Shown piece by piece: positions 39,815 to 40,376 of a DNA stretch of 40,376 bases. The notes under the pieces were generated by a model that saw only the letters and a program-made list of their open reading frames with translations, was not told the origin of the DNA and made no database searches. Every line of letters starts with the position of its first letter. Position 1 is the stretch's first letter. The stretch is from Russula earlei (lineage: Eukaryota > Basidiomycota > Agaricomycetes > Russulales > Russulaceae). The stretch lies in assembly GCA_025769875.1 (NCBI GenBank), contig JAGFNK010000468.1:1-40376 (forward strand), given 5' to 3'. A program made the translations under genes and the position numbers.

Positions 39815-39931
39815 ATCCACGCGACCCCCTGAATGTGCACTCAGCCTCTGTGATTGAGCCACACTCCTACTCACAGCCCCAGAGATGCCCTGACGCCAAT
39901 CTGTGGCATAAGGCATGCGAAGAGGAGATGG
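39815..39931 (+). pseudogene. Right-hand remainder of the interrupted copia element (start of the RT region)
   Basis: Reads EPHSYSQPQRCPDANLWHKA and CEEEM, the conserved lead-in to copia reverse transcriptase (P-x-S-Y-x-x-A, then W-x-x-A-x-x-E-E-M). It is the logical continuation of the pol fragment at 33229-33969, minus integrase. It is cut at 39932 by an LTR. Confidence 0.75.
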
Positions 39932-40376
39932 TGTTACACCATTTTCCTTTTACGTCTTGTTACACCATTTTCCTTTTACGTTTACTTCCTACCTTTTGCT
40001 ACGGACTGCTTGCTTGCGTACGTCCCTTTACTTACTGGTCTTGTGATTTCTTACGTCTTGTGATCCTTTCTGTGTTATCATGTGATCCATACACGTCCAG
40101 GTAACACTGGATTGCTGTTACTTTCCCTTTGTTTGGTTCTCTTTCCATTTATGTTCACTTCTTAGTTTCGACTGTGCAATGCTGCGCACCTACTGTGCAG
40201 CACAGTTACTTGGTTCTGACTCATTCGTGGCCTCATTCCTATGACTCCTACTTATTATGACTCCTACTATACTAGTAGCACAGTCAAAGCGCAGCTATTG
40301 CTGCGCTTCTCCTGTATATATAAGCTCAGTACTTTGTGACCAAAGCCCTAAGCTTGGTCTCTTGTAGAATCCAACC
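39932..40376 (+). mobile_element. LTR of the TGTTACACC family, cut by the window end
   Basis: TGTTACACCATTTTCC occurs at 39932 and again at 39958, then the LTR continues to the window end. From 39958 it matches 7068-7486 with two differences in 419 bp. It inserted into the RT region of the copia remnant. Confidence 0.9.

Overview
The window looks like a repeat-packed stretch of a basidiomycete, probably a mushroom-forming Agaricomycete. The reasons are many introns of about 40-85 nt, an OrdA-like P450, F-box genes, a basidiomycete-type hAT transposase, and several families of Ty3/gypsy and Ty1/copia retrotransposons. The organism call is inference. No bacterial or viral gene organisation is present.

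Layout. (1) 1-9018 is a nested pile of Ty3/gypsy remains, mostly on the minus strand. It holds a broken gag-pol, two tandem duplications, and a second gag split by a solo LTR with target-site duplication GGTAG. It also holds an LTR that carries a second, inverted solo LTR of its own family (duplication CAAAA), and a gag-like fragment. (2) 9019-11808 is an element with two 408-bp terminal inverted repeats and a strongly strand-biased interior without a recognisable transposase. (3) 11812-14262 is a heavily deleted copia element and LTR pieces. (4) 14565-24294 is a gene island. It has a 12-exon cytochrome P450 (minus), a 7-exon alkaline ceramidase (plus), mitochondrial EF-Ts (minus), an F-box protein (minus), a fragment of an F-box paralogue, a solo LTR (duplication CGCTT) and a small secreted protein (plus). 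(5) 24349-26283 is a terminal-repeat relic and unassigned sequence. (6) 26284-30718 is a probable hAT transposon whose 5-exon transposase has an open frame of 860 codons. A solo LTR (duplication ATCGG) and a tRNA-derived SINE sit inside it. (7) 30719-33969 holds an LTR pair, a double-zinc-knuckle gag-like ORF lying just after a chromodomain, and a copia fragment. (8) 33970-39814 is a complete but mutated copia element with two 385-bp LTRs, inserted into the previous copia element. (9) 39815-40376 is the rest of the interrupted copia plus an LTR cut by the window end.

The P450, ceramidase, EF-Ts, F-box and secreted-protein genes look intact. They cover separate functions (oxidative metabolism, sphingolipid turnover, mitochondrial translation, ubiquitin targeting, secretion) and no joint pathway is visible. 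The P450 and ceramidase are divergent, with about 580 bp between their start codons. The P450 model sums to 1563 coding nt and the ceramidase to 915 nt, both divisible by three. The ceramidase model puts every known metal ligand at the expected position.

A theme across the repeats is CpG decay. The two LTRs of the copia element differ at 12 sites; all 10 transitions lie at CpG, and several pol stop codons read as CGA changed to TGA. All splice sites, repeat borders and duplications were read by eye, without alignment software.
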